From the NCBI GenBank assembly GCA_004294095.1, contig RDZR01000050.1, forward strand, positions 1 through 40,529: DNA of 40,529 bases. The letters run 5' to 3'. Of the stretch, positions 27,387 to 35,810 are shown piece by piece (positions within the stretch are counted from its first letter, which is position 1; each line of letters begins with the position of its first letter). The stretch comes from Verrucomicrobiota bacterium (GTDB lineage: Bacteria > Verrucomicrobiota > Verrucomicrobiia > Verrucomicrobiales > Akkermansiaceae). Position numbers and translations under genes: made by a program. Under the pieces are notes generated by a model. That model was given only the letters and a program-made list of their open reading frames with translations, was not told the DNA's origin and ran no database searches.

Positions 27387-27402
27387 TGGCACATCGGGTG
27401 CT
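27387..27402 (+). promoter_or_regulatory. Sigma-54 (-24/-12) promoter match before the ABC importer genes
   Basis: TGGCAC ATCGG GTGCT: one mismatch (G for T) to TGGCACRNNNNTTGCW and exact spacing. Predicted start near 27414. The roughly 59-base leader contains a short hairpin (AGTGCG 27413-27418 with CGCACT 27436-27441). Confidence 0.65.
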
Positions 27403-27471
27403 CAATGTGGGAAGTGCGTGCGCGAAGATGTTTCCCGCACTCATTGATTCCTCTAATAATTACCATACCAT

Positions 27472-28692
27472 ATGAAAGTATCATCCCGATTCCTTCACTT
27501 TGCGGCGGCTGTTAGCCTTGCGTTGGCCTTTAATACGGCCCATGCAAAACCGCCCACCGCTGAAGTTAATACCACTGGTCTCGCCGTCACTGACGACACT
27601 GTCACCGTCGGCCAGCTCCATTCCGCCACTGGCACGATGGCCATCAGTGAGACTGGCTCCATCCAAGCTGAGCAACTTGCAATCGATCAAATCAATGCTG
27701 CGGGCGGAGTGCTCGGGCGACAGATTAAGGTCATCCAAGAAGACGGCGCAAGCGATTGGCCAACTTTTGCGGAAAAAGCCAAAAAACTATTAGTGAGCGA
27801 CAAGGTCGGCACGGTTTTTGGATGCTGGACATCAGCCTCGCGCAAAGCAGTTCTGCCAGTGTTTGAAAAAGAAAATGGAATGCTTTATTACCCGACTTTC
27901 TATGAAGGTCTTGAGCAGTCACCAAATGTCATTTACACCGGCCAAGAAGCAACTCAGCAAATCATTGCTGGCTTGGACTGGATCGCCAAAGAGAAAAAGG
28001 CAAAAACTTTTTATCTGATTGGTTCAGACTACATTTGGCCGCGGACCTCGAACAAAATTGCTCGTAAGCACATCGAGAATGTGCTCAAGGGCAAAGTGGT
28101 AGGCGAGGAATATTACGCTCTTGGCCATACTCAGTTCGGTTCGCTGATCAATAAAATCAAACTCAAAAAACCGGATGTGATCTACGCAGCTGTGGTCGGT
28201 GGATCGAATGTTTCTTTCTATAAGCAGCTTAAAGCGGCCGGTATCACGAGCGAAAAACAAACTTTGCTCACCATTTCGGTTACCGAGGACGAAGTGCTCG
28301 GCATTGGCGGGGAAAACTTGGTTGGATTTTACTCATCCATGAAGTATTTCCAAAGCTTGGACAACCCTGCGAACAAAGCTTTCGTAGCTGCCTTCAAAGA
28401 AAAGTATGGCGCGGACTCTGTCATCGGTGACGTGACTCAAGCGGCCTACCTAGGCCCATGGTTGTGGAAAAAAGCTGTCGAAAAAGCAAATAGCTTTGAC
28501 ATCGATAAAATAAGAGCCGCTTCCCCAGGCATCGAAATGGACAATGCACCAGAAGGGTATGTTAAAGTGCACGAAAATCATCACCTCTGGAGCAAGTTAC
28601 GGATTGGCCAATGGCAAACTGACGGCCAAGCAAAGGTGCTTTATGAGTCAGAACTCATCGAACCAGATCCATTCCCAGAAGGTTACCAATAA
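27472..28692 (+). CDS. urtA: Urea/short-chain amide ABC transporter substrate-binding protein (UrtA/FmdD family)
   Basis: 406 residues with a Sec signal peptide (MKVSSRFLHFAAAVSLALAF, cleavage near AHA). The mature protein is a type I periplasmic binding protein: VTVGQLHSATGTMAISE, INAAGGVLGRQIKVI and FGCWTSASRKAVLPVFE are characteristic of the UrtA/FmdD group, which binds urea and short amides; the cytoplasmic amide sensor AmiC is a relative. Its context with amiE and fmdA favours amides, or both amides and urea. It is the first gene of the importer, 141 bases before the first permease; a large hairpin in that gap probably sets higher expression of this gene than of the rest. Confidence 0.92.
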   Translation: MKVSSRFLHFAAAVSLALAFNTAHAKPPTAEVNTTGLAVTDDTVTVGQLHSATGTMAISETGSIQAEQLAIDQINAAGGVLGRQIKVIQEDGASDWPTFAEKAKKLLVSDKVGTVFGCWTSASRKAVLPVFEKENGMLYYPTFYEGLEQSPNVIYTGQEATQQIIAGLDWIAKEKKAKTFYLIGSDYIWPRTSNKIARKHIENVLKGKVVGEEYYALGHTQFGSLINKIKLKKPDVIYAAVVGGSNVSFYKQLKAAGITSEKQTLLTISVTEDEVLGIGGENLVGFYSSMKYFQSLDNPANKAFVAAFKEKYGADSVIGDVTQAAYLGPWLWKKAVEKANSFDIDKIRAASPGIEMDNAPEGYVKVHENHHLWSKLRIGQWQTDGQAKVLYESELIEPDPFPEGYQ

Positions 28693-28718
28693 GATATAGT
28701 ATTTTTTGTTTGCTGCTG

Positions 28719-28770
28719 TAGGTGCGGGTGATTCTCATATATTCTATATTTTGGGCAGATCCCGCACCTA
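28719..28770 (+). terminator. Hairpin between urtA and urtB, likely partial terminator
   Basis: TAGGTGCGGG (28719-28728) and CCCGCACCTA (28761-28770) form a perfect 10-pair stem around a 32-base AU-rich loop, followed by TTTGTTTTAATTT. It could lower transcription into the permease genes or protect the 3' end of urtA mRNA. Confidence 0.5.
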
Positions 28771-28833
28771 TTTGTTTTAATTTCGCCTCATTTTGAATCG
28801 TTGAAAAGCCCGTAATTTTTAATAAACCAATCT

Positions 28834-29763
28834 ATGTTTGAAGGATATACCGCAGAAGAACTTCAGAGCATCTTTATCATGCAGGGCTTCTCTGGCCTCA
28901 GTTTGTTTAGTGTGCTACTACTCATGGGACTGGGCTTAGCCTTAATTTTTGGACAAATGGGTGTCATCAATATGGCCCACGGTGAGTTCATGGCACTGGG
29001 TGCCTACACCGTTTTCCTTTGTTCCAACCTTACTCATAAATACGCGCCTGCCTTTGGCCCGTATTATTTCATTTGCGCCATCATATTTGCATTCTTTATA
29101 TGCGCGCTCGTCGGCGCTTTAGTAGAGTGGTTAATGATTAGGCATTTGTATCACAGGCCACTGGACACCTTACTTGCTACATGGGGCTTAAGTTTGATTT
29201 TACAACAAGGGTATCGTTCGATCTTCGGTGCACGTGAAGTGACGCCGACCCTCCCTGACTGGCTCATGGGATCCTACACTTTAAAAGAAGGGTTAGACAT
29301 CCCAATCAACGGGGTTTTTGTTCTAGGATTATCAATCATCGTCACTGCTGCGCTGATGCTCTTTATGTATCGCTCAAAGTTTGGTTTACGCTTAAGAGCG
29401 ACCGTCCAAAACCGTAAAATGAGTGGCGCAGTGGGAATTCATACCCAACAAGTCGATCGTTTGGCCTTTGCCATCGGTTGTGGCATCGCAGGCATTGCAG
29501 GTGCTGCTTTTACCACGATTGGTTCCACTGGACCGGATAGTGGCAGCCGTTACATTGTCGATGCTTTCTTGGTTGTCGTAGGTGGGGGAACCGCGAGTTT
29601 GCTAGGATGCATTGCATCCGCCTTCGGTATCGCTCAAGCGCAGTCGGTTTTGGAATTTTTCTTAGACGGCACCAAAGGCAAAGTGGCGACGCTCCTCGTG
29701 ATTGTCATCGCGTTGATGATTCGCCCGCAGGGACTCTTCCCGAGCAAAGTCCGTGGCAACTGA
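28834..29763 (+). CDS. urtB: ABC transporter permease, UrtB/LivH type
   Basis: 309 residues, very hydrophobic, with about eight membrane segments. It belongs to the branched-chain amino acid/urea permease family; GLGLALIFGQMGVINMAHGEFMALGAY is typical of UrtB and FmdE, as are LRATVQNRKMSGAVGI and the C-terminal VIALMIRPQGLFP. It forms half of the inner-membrane channel with the next gene. It is 39 bases ahead of that gene on the same strand. UrtB proteins sometimes have a long periplasmic N-terminal domain; this one lacks it, as FmdE does. Confidence 0.92.
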   Translation: MFEGYTAEELQSIFIMQGFSGLSLFSVLLLMGLGLALIFGQMGVINMAHGEFMALGAYTVFLCSNLTHKYAPAFGPYYFICAIIFAFFICALVGALVEWLMIRHLYHRPLDTLLATWGLSLILQQGYRSIFGAREVTPTLPDWLMGSYTLKEGLDIPINGVFVLGLSIIVTAALMLFMYRSKFGLRLRATVQNRKMSGAVGIHTQQVDRLAFAIGCGIAGIAGAAFTTIGSTGPDSGSRYIVDAFLVVVGGGTASLLGCIASAFGIAQAQSVLEFFLDGTKGKVATLLVIVIALMIRPQGLFPSKVRGN

Positions 29764-29802
29764 GTGATCTAACACACTCCGAACATTCTATCCGATTATA
29801 CT

Positions 29803-30963
29803 ATGCAAACTTTGTTCCGCTCACTTTTCAAATCAAGAGCAGAGGCAATCGCCTTCGGGATTTTCATCCTCTTCATATTCGTCATTTTCCCTCTCACCAT
29901 GCCGATCTTCCGGCTGAATTTGGTAGGGAAATACCTCACTTACGGCTTTGTTGGCGTTGGCTTGGTGCTACTCTGGGGGCGCTGCGGCGTGCTCAGCTTG
30001 GGTCAAGGCGTCTTCTTTGGACTAGGCGGCTACTGCATGGCAATGTTTCTTAAATTAGAAGCATCCGATCCTGTAACCACCGCAATTCAGTCCACGCCCG
30101 GTATTCCTGACTTTATGGACTGGAATCAGCTCACCGAGCTGCCTTGGTTCTGGGAACCATTCAAGAGCTTACCTTTCACCATTTTTGCGATCTTTATAGT
30201 GCCAGGGATCATTGCTTTTTTCATTGGCTGGGCGCTTTTCCGCAGACGAGTAGGAGGGGTTTATTTCTCGATCATCACTCAAGCGATCGCGCTTATTTTC
30301 TCACTCGGCATCGATGGCAACCAAGGCTACACCGGCGGACGAAATGGCATCACGGACTTGCGCACTCTGCTCGGCTGGGACATCCGCTCTGATAATGCCC
30401 AATTTATCCTTTATTTCGTAAGTGCAACACTGCTTGTTCTAGTCGCTTTTTCTGCGAAATACATCATCAACACTCGTCTAGGTCGCGTGCTGGTTGCCAT
30501 ACGAGATCGCGAAGATCGAGTCCGATTTTCCGGATACGATGTGGCCATGGTGCGTTCATTCATTTTCGCCTTTGCGGCGATGGTCAGCGGTCTGGGAGGC
30601 GCAATGTTCGTGCTGCAGGTCGGCTTCATGTCACCTTCCATCGTCGGCATCGTTCCTTCGATTGAGATGGTCATCTTCACGGCAGTGGGGGGGCGCCTCT
30701 CAGTGCTCGGGGCCATTGTTGGATGCTTACTGGTCAATTATGGAAAAACGACATTCTCGGAAGATTTTCCAAATCTCTGGCTGTATCTGATGGGCGGCAC
30801 CTTCATCGCCGTCGTCATGTTCTTCCCAAATGGCCTTGCGGGCCTCGCTGACAAAATTCCGATGCTTAAGCCCTATGCCTCAAAATGGCTCAATCGCAAC
30901 AAGCAAGAACCCGCAAAAGCACCAAATACTCCTAGCTCCAACCCCGTTTCTGATGAGCCATAA
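29803..30963 (+). CDS. urtC: ABC transporter permease, UrtC/LivM type
   Basis: 386 residues with about nine to ten membrane segments. Family features: GVGLVLLWGRCGVLSLGQGVFFGLGGY, VYFSIITQAIAL, TGGRNGITDL, LVAIRDREDRVRFSGYDV and the GGRLSVLGAIVGCLLVN segment. It pairs with the preceding permease. The C-terminus is a Lys/Pro-rich cytoplasmic tail, and its final codons overlap the start of the ATPase gene by 11 bases, indicating coupled translation. Confidence 0.93.
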   Translation: MQTLFRSLFKSRAEAIAFGIFILFIFVIFPLTMPIFRLNLVGKYLTYGFVGVGLVLLWGRCGVLSLGQGVFFGLGGYCMAMFLKLEASDPVTTAIQSTPGIPDFMDWNQLTELPWFWEPFKSLPFTIFAIFIVPGIIAFFIGWALFRRRVGGVYFSIITQAIALIFSLGIDGNQGYTGGRNGITDLRTLLGWDIRSDNAQFILYFVSATLLVLVAFSAKYIINTRLGRVLVAIRDREDRVRFSGYDVAMVRSFIFAFAAMVSGLGGAMFVLQVGFMSPSIVGIVPSIEMVIFTAVGGRLSVLGAIVGCLLVNYGKTTFSEDFPNLWLYLMGGTFIAVVMFFPNGLAGLADKIPMLKPYASKWLNRNKQEPAKAPNTPSSNPVSDEP

Positions 30964-31699
30964 TAACGAAAATATTCTCGAAATCGAAGACCTCGGCGTG
31001 TCTTTCGATGGATTTAAAGCTGTCGATGGCTTCAATTTCTATCTCGCTCGCAATCACATTCATGTGATCATCGGGCCCAATGGCGCCGGAAAAACCACGG
31101 TGCTGGATCTAATTTGTGGCAAAACCAACGCCACTTCTGGCTCCATCAAATTCCATGGCAAAGAAATGCGTGGCAAACGTGAATATCGAATTGTTCGTGC
31201 CGGCATCGGGCGCAAATTCCAGAATCCATCGATTTACGAAAATCTAACTGTTTTCGAAAATCTTGAATTATCCCACCCGACAGGACGCGGCGTGCTGGGC
31301 TGCTTGTTGTTCCGCCGCACCGCAGAGATCCTCAATCAATGCAACTCGGTAGCTGAGCAAATTGGCCTTTCCGATCGGCTCGATACCGAGGCCGGCATTC
31401 TGAGCCACGGCCAAAAACAGTGGCTCGAAATTGGCATGCTGCTCATGCAAAACCCAGAGGTCATCATGCTTGATGAGCCCGTGGCCGGCATGAGTGTGCG
31501 CGAGCGAACTGCCACAGCCGAACTCATCCGCCGCATCGCTAAAAATCGCTCCGTGATCGTCATCGAGCACGATATGGAATTCGTCCGAGAAATTGCCGAC
31601 CGCGTGACGGTGATGCATCTTGGGAAAATTCTATCAGAAGGATCGATGGATAAAGTCAGCCAAGATCCCAAAGTCATCGATGTTTACATCGGCCATTAA
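30953..31699 (+). CDS. urtD: ABC transporter ATP-binding protein, UrtD/LivG type
   Basis: 248 residues. Walker A GPNGAGKTT, a Q-loop in GRKFQNPSIYENLTV, an ABC signature LSHGQKQWLEIGMLL (typical UrtD wording), Walker B VIMLDEPVAGMS and the switch His in VIVIEHDMEFV. It powers import with the next gene product. The open frame extends back to 30830, but the ATG at 30953 (MSHNNENILEIEDL) fits the family and overlaps the upstream permease by 11 bases. Confidence 0.94.
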   Translation: MSHNNENILEIEDLGVSFDGFKAVDGFNFYLARNHIHVIIGPNGAGKTTVLDLICGKTNATSGSIKFHGKEMRGKREYRIVRAGIGRKFQNPSIYENLTVFENLELSHPTGRGVLGCLLFRRTAEILNQCNSVAEQIGLSDRLDTEAGILSHGQKQWLEIGMLLMQNPEVIMLDEPVAGMSVRERTATAELIRRIAKNRSVIVIEHDMEFVREIADRVTVMHLGKILSEGSMDKVSQDPKVIDVYIGH

Positions 31700-31717
31700 T
31701 TTCTATCCCTATCTACG

Positions 31718-32407
31718 ATGATTTCAGTAAATAATCTTCAAGTCGCCTACGGCCAAAGCGTCGTTATTCCAGATATCACTTTCGAGACACCCAAAGCAGA
31801 AATTCTAGGCATTGTTGGCCGCAATGGCATGGGAAAGACGACCCTTTTTCGCGCGCTCATTGGCATGTTGCCCAGCAAATCTGGCACCATCACCGTGGAT
31901 GGCAAAGACATCACCACGATGCCATCTTATCGCAGAGTTGCCAATGGAGTGGCTTATGTTCCCCAGGGGCGCATGATTTTTCCTTACCTGACGGTCTATG
32001 AAAACTTGATTTCTGGAGTCAAAGGCAAAGTGAGTCCAGATGCCGTTTCTGAAATCTATTCGCTTTTCCCAGTGCTCCAGGAAATGCGCAAACGCCGCGG
32101 TGGCAATCTCTCGGGTGGCCAACAACAACAGCTCGCGATTGGCCGCGCCTTGATGACGAATCCATCCGTTCTCTTGTTAGATGAACCCACTGAAGGCATC
32201 CAACCTTCGATCATCAAAGACATCTCACGTAGCCTGCGGGAAATTCGCGACATGCGAAAACTCACCATCATCGTCAGCGAACAGCTGCTGAGTTTTGTGC
32301 TTGATACCTGCGATGCGCTCGCAGTCATCGATAAAGGCCACCTTATCCGCAGAGCACGGCGCGAAGATGTCGATGCTGAGGAAATCAAAACCATGCTTTC
32401 AGTCTAA
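31718..32407 (+). CDS. urtE: ABC transporter ATP-binding protein, UrtE/LivF type
   Basis: 229 residues. Walker A GRNGMGKTT, Q-loop in VPQGRMIFPYLTV, signature LSGGQQQQLAIGRAL, Walker B VLLLDEPTEGIQPSII and switch region TIIVSEQLL, where Gln replaces the usual His (EQ for EH), as is common in LivF/UrtE. It completes the five-gene importer and is 18 bases behind urtD. Confidence 0.94.
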   Translation: MISVNNLQVAYGQSVVIPDITFETPKAEILGIVGRNGMGKTTLFRALIGMLPSKSGTITVDGKDITTMPSYRRVANGVAYVPQGRMIFPYLTVYENLISGVKGKVSPDAVSEIYSLFPVLQEMRKRRGGNLSGGQQQQLAIGRALMTNPSVLLLDEPTEGIQPSIIKDISRSLREIRDMRKLTIIVSEQLLSFVLDTCDALAVIDKGHLIRRARREDVDAEEIKTMLSV

Positions 32408-32439
32408 AACACTCTCTCAATTGCCAAACCTAAATTACT

Positions 32440-33666
32440 ATGCCTATGAATACCCTGATCAAAGTTGATTTATCAGCAACCCCAGAGTCACAAGACTGCC
32501 TTCACAACCGCTGGCATCCCGATATCCCAATGGTCGCCATGGTGAAACCTGGCGACGAATTCCGCGTCGAGTGCATCGATTGGACCGGCGGCCAAATCAA
32601 AAATGATGACAACGCGATGGACATTCACGTGGTTGATTTATCCAAAGTGCACTACCTCAGCGGCCCGATCGGCGTCGAGGGCGCTGAACCTGGCGACCTG
32701 CTCGTGGTGGACATCTTAGACGTCGGCGTGCTTGATGAATACCAATGGGGTTTCACCGGATTGTTTGCAAAAACCAACGGCGGCGGCTTCTTGACCGATC
32801 ATTACCCAGATGCGCGCAAAGCATGCTGGGACTTTCACGGCATCTATGCCTCATCACGTCACATCCCGAATTGTGAATTTGCCGGCATCATGCACCCGGG
32901 ATTGATCGGCTGCTTGCCTTCGCGCGAGCTTCTCGATACTTGGAATACCCGCGAAAAAGAGCTTTTCGACACCGATCCTGATCGCGTGCCACCGCTATGC
33001 GCCCTTCCATACGCAGACACCGCACACATGGGGCGCTTATCAGGTGCAGCCCGCGATGCCGCTGCCGCCGAGGGTGCGCGCACCGTTCCACCGCGTGAGC
33101 ACGGAGGAAACTGCGATATTAAAAACTTAACGCGTGGCTCGAAAGTTTATTTCCCCGTTTATGTCAAAGGCGGAGGACTTTCGATGGGTGATATCCACTT
33201 CAGCCAAGGCGATGGTGAAATCACCTTCTGCGGCGCGATTGAAATGGCTGGATACCTTGATCTCCGCGTGGGACTGATCAAAGGTGGAATGGAAAAATAC
33301 GCCATCCGCAACCCGCTATTTTTACCAAGCCCTCTCACACCGGAATACAAGCGCCACATCATTTTCGAAGGCATTTCCGTCGATGAATCAGGTAAGCAAC
33401 ATTACCTCGATCCATTCGTCTCCTACAAAATGGCCTGCTTGAATGCCATCGAGTATATGAAAAAATTTGGCTACACCGGTGAGCAAGCATATGCGATTCT
33501 TGGCACCGCGCCTGTTGAAGGACACATCAGCGGCATCGTTGATATTCCGAACGCCTGCGCCACTCTTTGGTTGCCTACCGAAATCTTTGACTTCGATATC
33601 ATGCCAAATGCTCACGGCCCAACTGCAAGCGTTACGCCTGGCAAAGACCTAGCGACTGCATTCTGA
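32440..33666 (+). CDS. fmdA: Formamidase (acetamidase/formamidase family)
   Basis: 408 residues of the FmdA_AmdA family, unrelated to AmiE; it hydrolyses formamide and other short amides to ammonia and the acid. Conserved text: LHNRWHPDIPMVAMVKPGDEF, LSGPIGVEGAEPGDLLVVDI, GGFLTDHYPDA, FAGIMHPGLIGCLPSRELL, PPREHGGNCDIKNL, GGGLSMGDIHFSQGDGE and ACNAIEYM-like text near the end. The family is close in wording to FmdA of Methylophilus methylotrophus. It begins 32 bases after urtE, so it probably shares the importer transcript. The ATG at 32440 or one six bases later may be the start. The presence of two unrelated amidases in one island is notable. Confidence 0.95.
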   Translation: MPMNTLIKVDLSATPESQDCLHNRWHPDIPMVAMVKPGDEFRVECIDWTGGQIKNDDNAMDIHVVDLSKVHYLSGPIGVEGAEPGDLLVVDILDVGVLDEYQWGFTGLFAKTNGGGFLTDHYPDARKACWDFHGIYASSRHIPNCEFAGIMHPGLIGCLPSRELLDTWNTREKELFDTDPDRVPPLCALPYADTAHMGRLSGAARDAAAAEGARTVPPREHGGNCDIKNLTRGSKVYFPVYVKGGGLSMGDIHFSQGDGEITFCGAIEMAGYLDLRVGLIKGGMEKYAIRNPLFLPSPLTPEYKRHIIFEGISVDESGKQHYLDPFVSYKMACLNAIEYMKKFGYTGEQAYAILGTAPVEGHISGIVDIPNACATLWLPTEIFDFDIMPNAHGPTASVTPGKDLATAF

Positions 33667-33672
33667 ATTTCG

Positions 33673-33705
33673 TCCATGGGGTGCGCTCACGGTGCACCCC
33701 ATGGA
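33673..33705 (+). terminator. Hairpin terminator after fmdA
   Basis: TCCATGGGGTGC and GCACCCCATGGA are perfect 12-base arms around a 9-base loop, six bases after the fmdA stop, followed by TTATCTTTCT. The stem is strong and the tail is moderately T-rich. Confidence 0.7.
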
Positions 33706-33753
33706 TTATCTTTCTAAACTGCGCGTCTTCATCTCTTACGTCCTAAAAAAACC

Positions 33754-34095
33754 ATGCCTCTTTACAATTTTCACTGCAATGACTGTGGCGAATTTTACCT
33801 CTTCCGCAGCATTGATACCCGCAATGATCCTGCGGTTTGTCCTGAATGCTCGGCTGATGCCAGCCGCCTCATCTTAGCCCCTAATCTCTCCATCATGAGT
33901 CCATCGGTGCGCCGCGCCCATAGCGTGAACGAGCGCAGCCGCCACGAGCCGAAAATCAGTGGCACTCACACGTGCAGCAGCAGTTGCGGTTGTGGAACGG
34001 GAAAAAAAGTGAAACCCACCCTCACCCGTGAAACCAAACTTGGCAAACTCAATGCCTCACGCGCCACTTCTCGGCCATGGATGTTAGGCCACTAA
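33754..34095 (+). CDS. fmdB: FmdB-type zinc-ribbon protein
   Basis: 113 residues. The N-terminal zinc ribbon is MPLYNFHCNDCGEF followed by CPECSADASRLI (two CxxC pairs), the FmdB family signature. The C-terminal half holds a second cysteine cluster (CSSSCGCG) and a basic tail. In Methylophilus, FmdB is a putative regulator next to formamidase; the gene order fmdA-fmdB is kept here. It lies beyond the fmdA terminator, so its expression may be lower. Function of the family is not firmly known. Many genomes have similar proteins away from amidases, so the functional link rests on position. Confidence 0.9.
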   Translation: MPLYNFHCNDCGEFYLFRSIDTRNDPAVCPECSADASRLILAPNLSIMSPSVRRAHSVNERSRHEPKISGTHTCSSSCGCGTGKKVKPTLTRETKLGKLNASRATSRPWMLGH

Positions 34096-34429
34096 ACGCA
34101 TAGGAGTTTATCCTCCGAAAGCGTCCTTAGAATTTGCTGTTGAAATGGATCCATTAGGCTTGCACGCCTGCATTGGACGACTTTCGCTGCCTAAAAAATT
34201 TTGCATCGCCGCAGCCCTCGAAATGACGAGCTCGGGATCAAAAAAAATCAGCAACACCAGCAAAAAATCACATCCTCCACTCATCGCGGCATAGATTTGG
34301 CAATCACCGGTGAAAACTTCCTCAGCTGAGCAATTGAGCTTTACGCGGAGGCGAGATCTCTTCAACAACAAGGCCGCGCTCAGTTGAATTGGGCCGATTA
34401 ACCTACGATTTAGAAACTCACTTATTTTT
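34096..34429. other. 334-base region without a supported gene
   Basis: An 87-codon frame on the minus strand (34108-34371) has no recognisable family features and no good ribosome-binding site, so it is not called. No strong hairpin or promoter was identified. This marks the downstream edge of the amide island. Confidence 0.5.
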
Positions 34430-34861
34430 ATGGATATTCAAATTGCCACTCTCTGCGATTTCGCCGCTGATTATAACGGGAAACTCGTCATCACTGGAAC
34501 CTTCGATACTTTGGCAGCTCGGGCTTTGCCTGTCGTGCATCCTGCGTGCGCTTTGGCCATGCGTTTTTGCTTCACCCCAGAGGATGCCGGAAAACACAAA
34601 CTTTCGATCAATATCATCAACGAGGATGGCGAGCCTCTCGATCCTAACAACATGCCTATCGAGCCTGAATTCGAGGTGCAACTTCCGAAAAATGTGCCAT
34701 TCGTTACGCGCAATATCGTGATGAATTTGCAAGGCCTTCGCTTCCAAGAAACCGGTCTGTTTTCAATCGATATCGGCTGTGATGGGGAGATCCTGATTCG
34801 CTTGCCACTGCGCGTGGTGCAGGTGACTCAAGGAGCCAATGGCGAAACTCAGATCATGTGA
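34430..34861 (+). CDS. DUF6941-type conserved hypothetical protein
   Basis: 143 residues, probably soluble and cytoplasmic. The N-terminal pattern DIQIATLCDFAADYNGKLVI, then GTFDTLAARALPVVHP, followed by a run of beta strands, is what I recall for the DUF6941 family, whose function is unknown. No catalytic motif, signal peptide or membrane segment is visible. The gene precedes a short-chain dehydrogenase by 12 bases. The identification is from recall and not checked. Confidence 0.7.
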   Translation: MDIQIATLCDFAADYNGKLVITGTFDTLAARALPVVHPACALAMRFCFTPEDAGKHKLSINIINEDGEPLDPNNMPIEPEFEVQLPKNVPFVTRNIVMNLQGLRFQETGLFSIDIGCDGEILIRLPLRVVQVTQGANGETQIM

Positions 34862-34873
34862 TCTAACAGAATC

Positions 34874-35677
34874 ATGAGCAGTCCACGCACTTATTCATGC
34901 GCGCTCATCACCGGTGCCTCATCGGGCCTCGGTGAAGAGTATGCGCGCCAACTGGCAGGTCGCGTGGACAAGCTGATCCTCGTCGCCCGTCGCGAATCTC
35001 ATCTAACAGCCTTGGCTGAAAGTATTCGTAACGAGTTCCCGCGCGTGGCGGTAGCGACTTATCCAGCAGATCTTTCACAGGCCATCGAGCGGCAGCAACT
35101 GATCGAAGCAGTGCACCGCTCGGGCTTCGTGCCGGATCTGTTAATCAACAACGCGGGCTTGGGTGATTATGGCGAATTTTCCACTTCAGATTGGGAAAAA
35201 ATTGAAGCCATTCTGCATGTGAACATTGAAGCACTGACCCATCTCACCCACGCATTTGTGCCAGAGATGATTCATCGTGGCGGCGGCGCGATCATGCAAG
35301 TTAGTTCCATCGCGAGCTTGGTGCCGATTCCAGACTTGGCCGTTTATGCTGCCAGCAAGGCGTATGTGACGAGCTTCTCAGAAGCACTGCGCATTGAGTT
35401 GTTAGATTACAACATTCCCGTTCTCGCAGTATGCCCGGGGCCAGTGCACACTGGATTTGGCAAAGCGGCACAAAGGACCAGCGCAGCATCCGAAATGAGC
35501 GCGCGGGAATTTTTTTACGTGCCGAAAGAACAAGTCGTCGCCGAATCCATTTCTGCGTTAGATCGCCAATCCGCACGCGTTTATCCGGGCTGGAAAACAG
35601 CCGCATTGGCCATGGTGCTGGCTGCGATGCCCATCGTCTTAGCACGGCTGGTGATGGAGCGTCGGCCTAGGCGCTAA
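34874..35677 (+). CDS. Short-chain dehydrogenase/reductase
   Basis: 267 residues. Classical SDR features: the cofactor motif TGASSGLG (residues about 14-21), an Arg-rich second strand VARRES that favours NADP, the NNAGLGDYGEF segment, the catalytic Ser in VSSIASL and YAASK (Tyr-x-x-x-Lys). The C-terminus ends with a hydrophobic helix and a basic tail (LAMVLAAMPIVLARLVMERRPRR), which may anchor it to the membrane. Substrate is unknown; DltE/YqjQ-like SDRs are the nearest class by wording. The 12-base gap before its ATG is mostly the recurrent TCTAACA motif. Confidence 0.9.
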   Translation: MSSPRTYSCALITGASSGLGEEYARQLAGRVDKLILVARRESHLTALAESIRNEFPRVAVATYPADLSQAIERQQLIEAVHRSGFVPDLLINNAGLGDYGEFSTSDWEKIEAILHVNIEALTHLTHAFVPEMIHRGGGAIMQVSSIASLVPIPDLAVYAASKAYVTSFSEALRIELLDYNIPVLAVCPGPVHTGFGKAAQRTSAASEMSAREFFYVPKEQVVAESISALDRQSARVYPGWKTAALAMVLAAMPIVLARLVMERRPRR

Positions 35678-35810
35678 TTGGTCACGCATTTCGGCTTGCC
35701 ACCGCCTCACCCAAGCCCCACAAAGGCCGCCCGCGCATTCCGGCGAGACCCAAACCACTGATGGTGACGAGCCCCGGATCTGCCGGATAACCTCAATCAT
35801 CCAGCCCATC

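Noticed and set aside
34108-34371. 87-codon minus-strand frame in the gap after fmdB
   Set aside because: No family resemblance, no clear ribosome-binding site, and an unremarkable composition. Left as a gap.
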